A DNA stretch of 50,919 nt from JAHEJX01 sp041605955 (GTDB lineage Bacteria; Actinomycetota; Acidimicrobiia; Spongiisociales; UBA5794): contig JBFIXI010000026.1 of NCBI GenBank assembly GCA_041605955.1, positions 1-50,919 of the forward strand. The letters run 5' to 3'. The position numbers and the translations under genes are program-made. The notes under the pieces were generated by a model. That model saw only the letters and a program-made list of their open reading frames with translations. It searched no databases and was not told where the DNA came from. This document shows positions 50,801 through 50,919 of the stretch, piece after piece. Each line of letters starts with the position of its first letter. The stretch's first letter is position 1.

Positions 50801-50919
50801 CCCTGAGCGCCGGTGACGACGACCGCACATGGGACGCCGGATTCTTCCGAATCCCGCAGTTCCGCTTCGACAAGTTGATCGATGGGTTGGATGCGGATGA
50901 TCCGAATGATGCGGCGGGG
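47896..50919 (+). CDS. Large modular surface protein with DUF11-like and SdrD B-like domains, 3'-truncated by window end
   Basis: The frame is open for 1008 codons to the edge. A signal peptide (residues 1-37, ending PAAAQ) is followed by DUF11-like beta domains (AIDVEKEVSVDGG, AIAIEKEVSVDGG, SVDVVKQVSIDGG starts), each with an SFRFTVTN strand. Residues about 145-244 and 373-472 are near-copies of one 100-residue domain (GFGFGDADPSNDGFGEQGAP is identical). Two SdrD B-type domains (GSLGDVVWFDQDGDGVQEPG and TLGDRVWEDLDSDGVQDGGE) carry Asp-rich calcium loops. No anchor is visible before the edge. GGGGAG seven bases before the ATG supports the start. A long extended cell-surface or secreted stalk is likely. 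Confidence 0.88.
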   Translation, partial: MTTAAGKRRAIQKSILFTAILTLVAGLLAYLGGPAAAQPSNPAIDVEKEVSVDGGTTWSNADDPTGPSVIVGSNSVFFRFTVTNAGDVALEDVELTDSEFPIPNNTVASLGVDDSFERVIGPFVAEPGQHSNKATVTADVEGSAGNFGPDPHPYDSEKHSFTFLLADGTLIEGTSDEGDADVGLSAEIHVSCSDGFGFGDADPSNDGFGEQGAPVMGADPPVVAYFITVFKRNGNVKETCGGGEPQNVMDMDLAHYVGEVTPAIAIEKEVSVDGGTNWLDADDPTGPTAVVGLDQVSFRFTISNVGGQDLVDLDVFELANTNYTFTFPQDVIDANEPLAPGASFDFTLGPFPAEAGQHFNEVKVIAHTAPSAGNFGPDPHPYDGKKRSFTFLLADGTLIEGSTNGGDAEVGLSAEVHVSCSDGFGFGDADPSNDGFGEQGAPVMGVDSPVVAYFITAFKRNGAPKETCGGGEVPPPVTVMDQDPAHYMGELQRGSLGDVVWFDQDGDGVQEPGEPGVPGVQVELLLGAQVVDATTTDDDGLYEFSDLQPGVAYAVRFARPVGHLFTLADAGGDDSVDSDASIFNGTTPEVTLSPNEFNDTLDAGLFSCPIDGALVVDISGNRLIDIDGRRMSGPFSATVAAGLYQVTLVSADFGPGHGTQFQDEEQYFVELYDAGGALVYRSPAISDLPDNVNFLTEVVDAAGAVTGDAVSMKVFHVSVVGTSNSPNSIDPVCAVLDPVDPPSVDVVKQVSIDGGQWEDANSAPGPTATVPGATARFRFTVTNTGGVDLSNVELTDTDFAIPNSTVTSLGVGQSFERVIGPFPAQAGQHFNQATVTADTNLSPPAPTQVMDQDAVHYFGELQTATLGDRVWEDLDSDGVQDGGEPGISGVTVELLDANMDPTGFTDVTDADGLYLFTDLAPGTYFVRFVNPDPNVWVFTQQDQGGDDTVDSDANPDPASPDVGKTGAIALSAGDDDRTWDAGFFRIPQFRFDKLIDGLDADDPNDAAG
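48328..48627 (+). repeat. Surface-protein domain duplication, copy A
   Basis: Exactly 300 bases (100 residues) from GNFGPDPHPYD to ETCGGGE. The same domain occurs at 49012-49311, offset by 684 bases, with most changes at synonymous or conservative sites. The duplicated unit contains a conserved Cys pair (VSCSDG and KETCGG). Confidence 0.8.
49012..49311 (+). repeat. Surface-protein domain duplication, copy B
   Basis: The partner of the 48328-48627 copy, also exactly 300 bases. It retains the block from FTFLLADGTLIEG through GFGFGDADPSNDGF to VVAYFIT, which suggests a recent internal duplication or gene conversion. Confidence 0.8.

Noticed and set aside
1..50919. tRNA, rRNA, CRISPR array or insertion sequence
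   Set aside because: No tRNA cloverleaf or rRNA-like segment was recognised by eye, no regularly spaced repeat was seen, and no transposase motif appears in any frame considered.

Overview
The window looks like chromosomal DNA of a high-GC, deep-branching actinobacterium. The evidence is the strong GC bias, frequent GTG and TTG starts, 4-base ATGA/GTGA overlaps between genes, a DrrAB-type ABC exporter, an LtrA protein, a MoxR/DUF58/DUF4129 operon, SpoIIE/STAS/HATPase partner-switch proteins and DUF4922 next to sucrose-type glycosyltransferases. An Acidimicrobiia-like or related environmental lineage is plausible, but that is inference. No rRNA, tRNA, IS element, phage gene or CRISPR array was recognised.

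Layout. 1-1532 (minus): an alpha/beta hydrolase coupled to a caspase-like protease that runs off the left edge. 1687-9150: housekeeping and transport genes (sulfotransferase, M50-like membrane protein with a broken zinc motif, Kef-type antiporter with RCK domain, DrrAB exporter, SnoaL-like protein, EamA permease), with a 600-bp stretch of three gene remnants at 7149-7744. 9180-15477: a sugar island. It holds a minus-strand operon of HAD phosphatase, GT4 glycosyltransferase and DUF4922 phosphorylase-like protein, a divergent GH100-type invertase with a degenerate HAD-like N-terminus, and a convergent sucrose-phosphate-synthase-like GT4. 15794-31295: a signalling and surface-glycan region. Two-component proteins (REC-PAS-HK, REC, XRE-REC, hybrid HK) flank an operon in which an STAS/PP2C/HATPase partner-switch trio is translationally coupled to a flippase, a giant membrane protein, two exported proteins and two glycosyltransferases. 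31402-38374: mixed genes (AI-2E family permease, TolB-like propeller, epimerase, AraC regulator, LtrA). 38376-41353: a membrane histidine kinase diverging from a GrdB-family gene with an in-frame TGA read here as selenocysteine. 41408-47736: secreted and membrane proteins, a RibD-C reductase and the MoxR/DUF58/DUF4129 operon. 47896-end: a large modular surface protein, open at the right edge.

The strongest new observations are: (a) the selenoprotein, whose TGA is followed by a perfect 7-bp hairpin suited to a bacterial SECIS element and by a UPVC motif; (b) a shared AT-rich promoter or operator element before two REC-domain genes, with identical 30-nt spacing to the start codon and a conserved CTGCCGAAG box; (c) two coupled micro-ORFs and a large hairpin between one copy of that element and the REC-PAS-kinase; and (d) a partner-switch trio with no sigma factor beside it, coupled to glycan-export genes. 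All domain calls come from motif recognition by eye; no database search was run.
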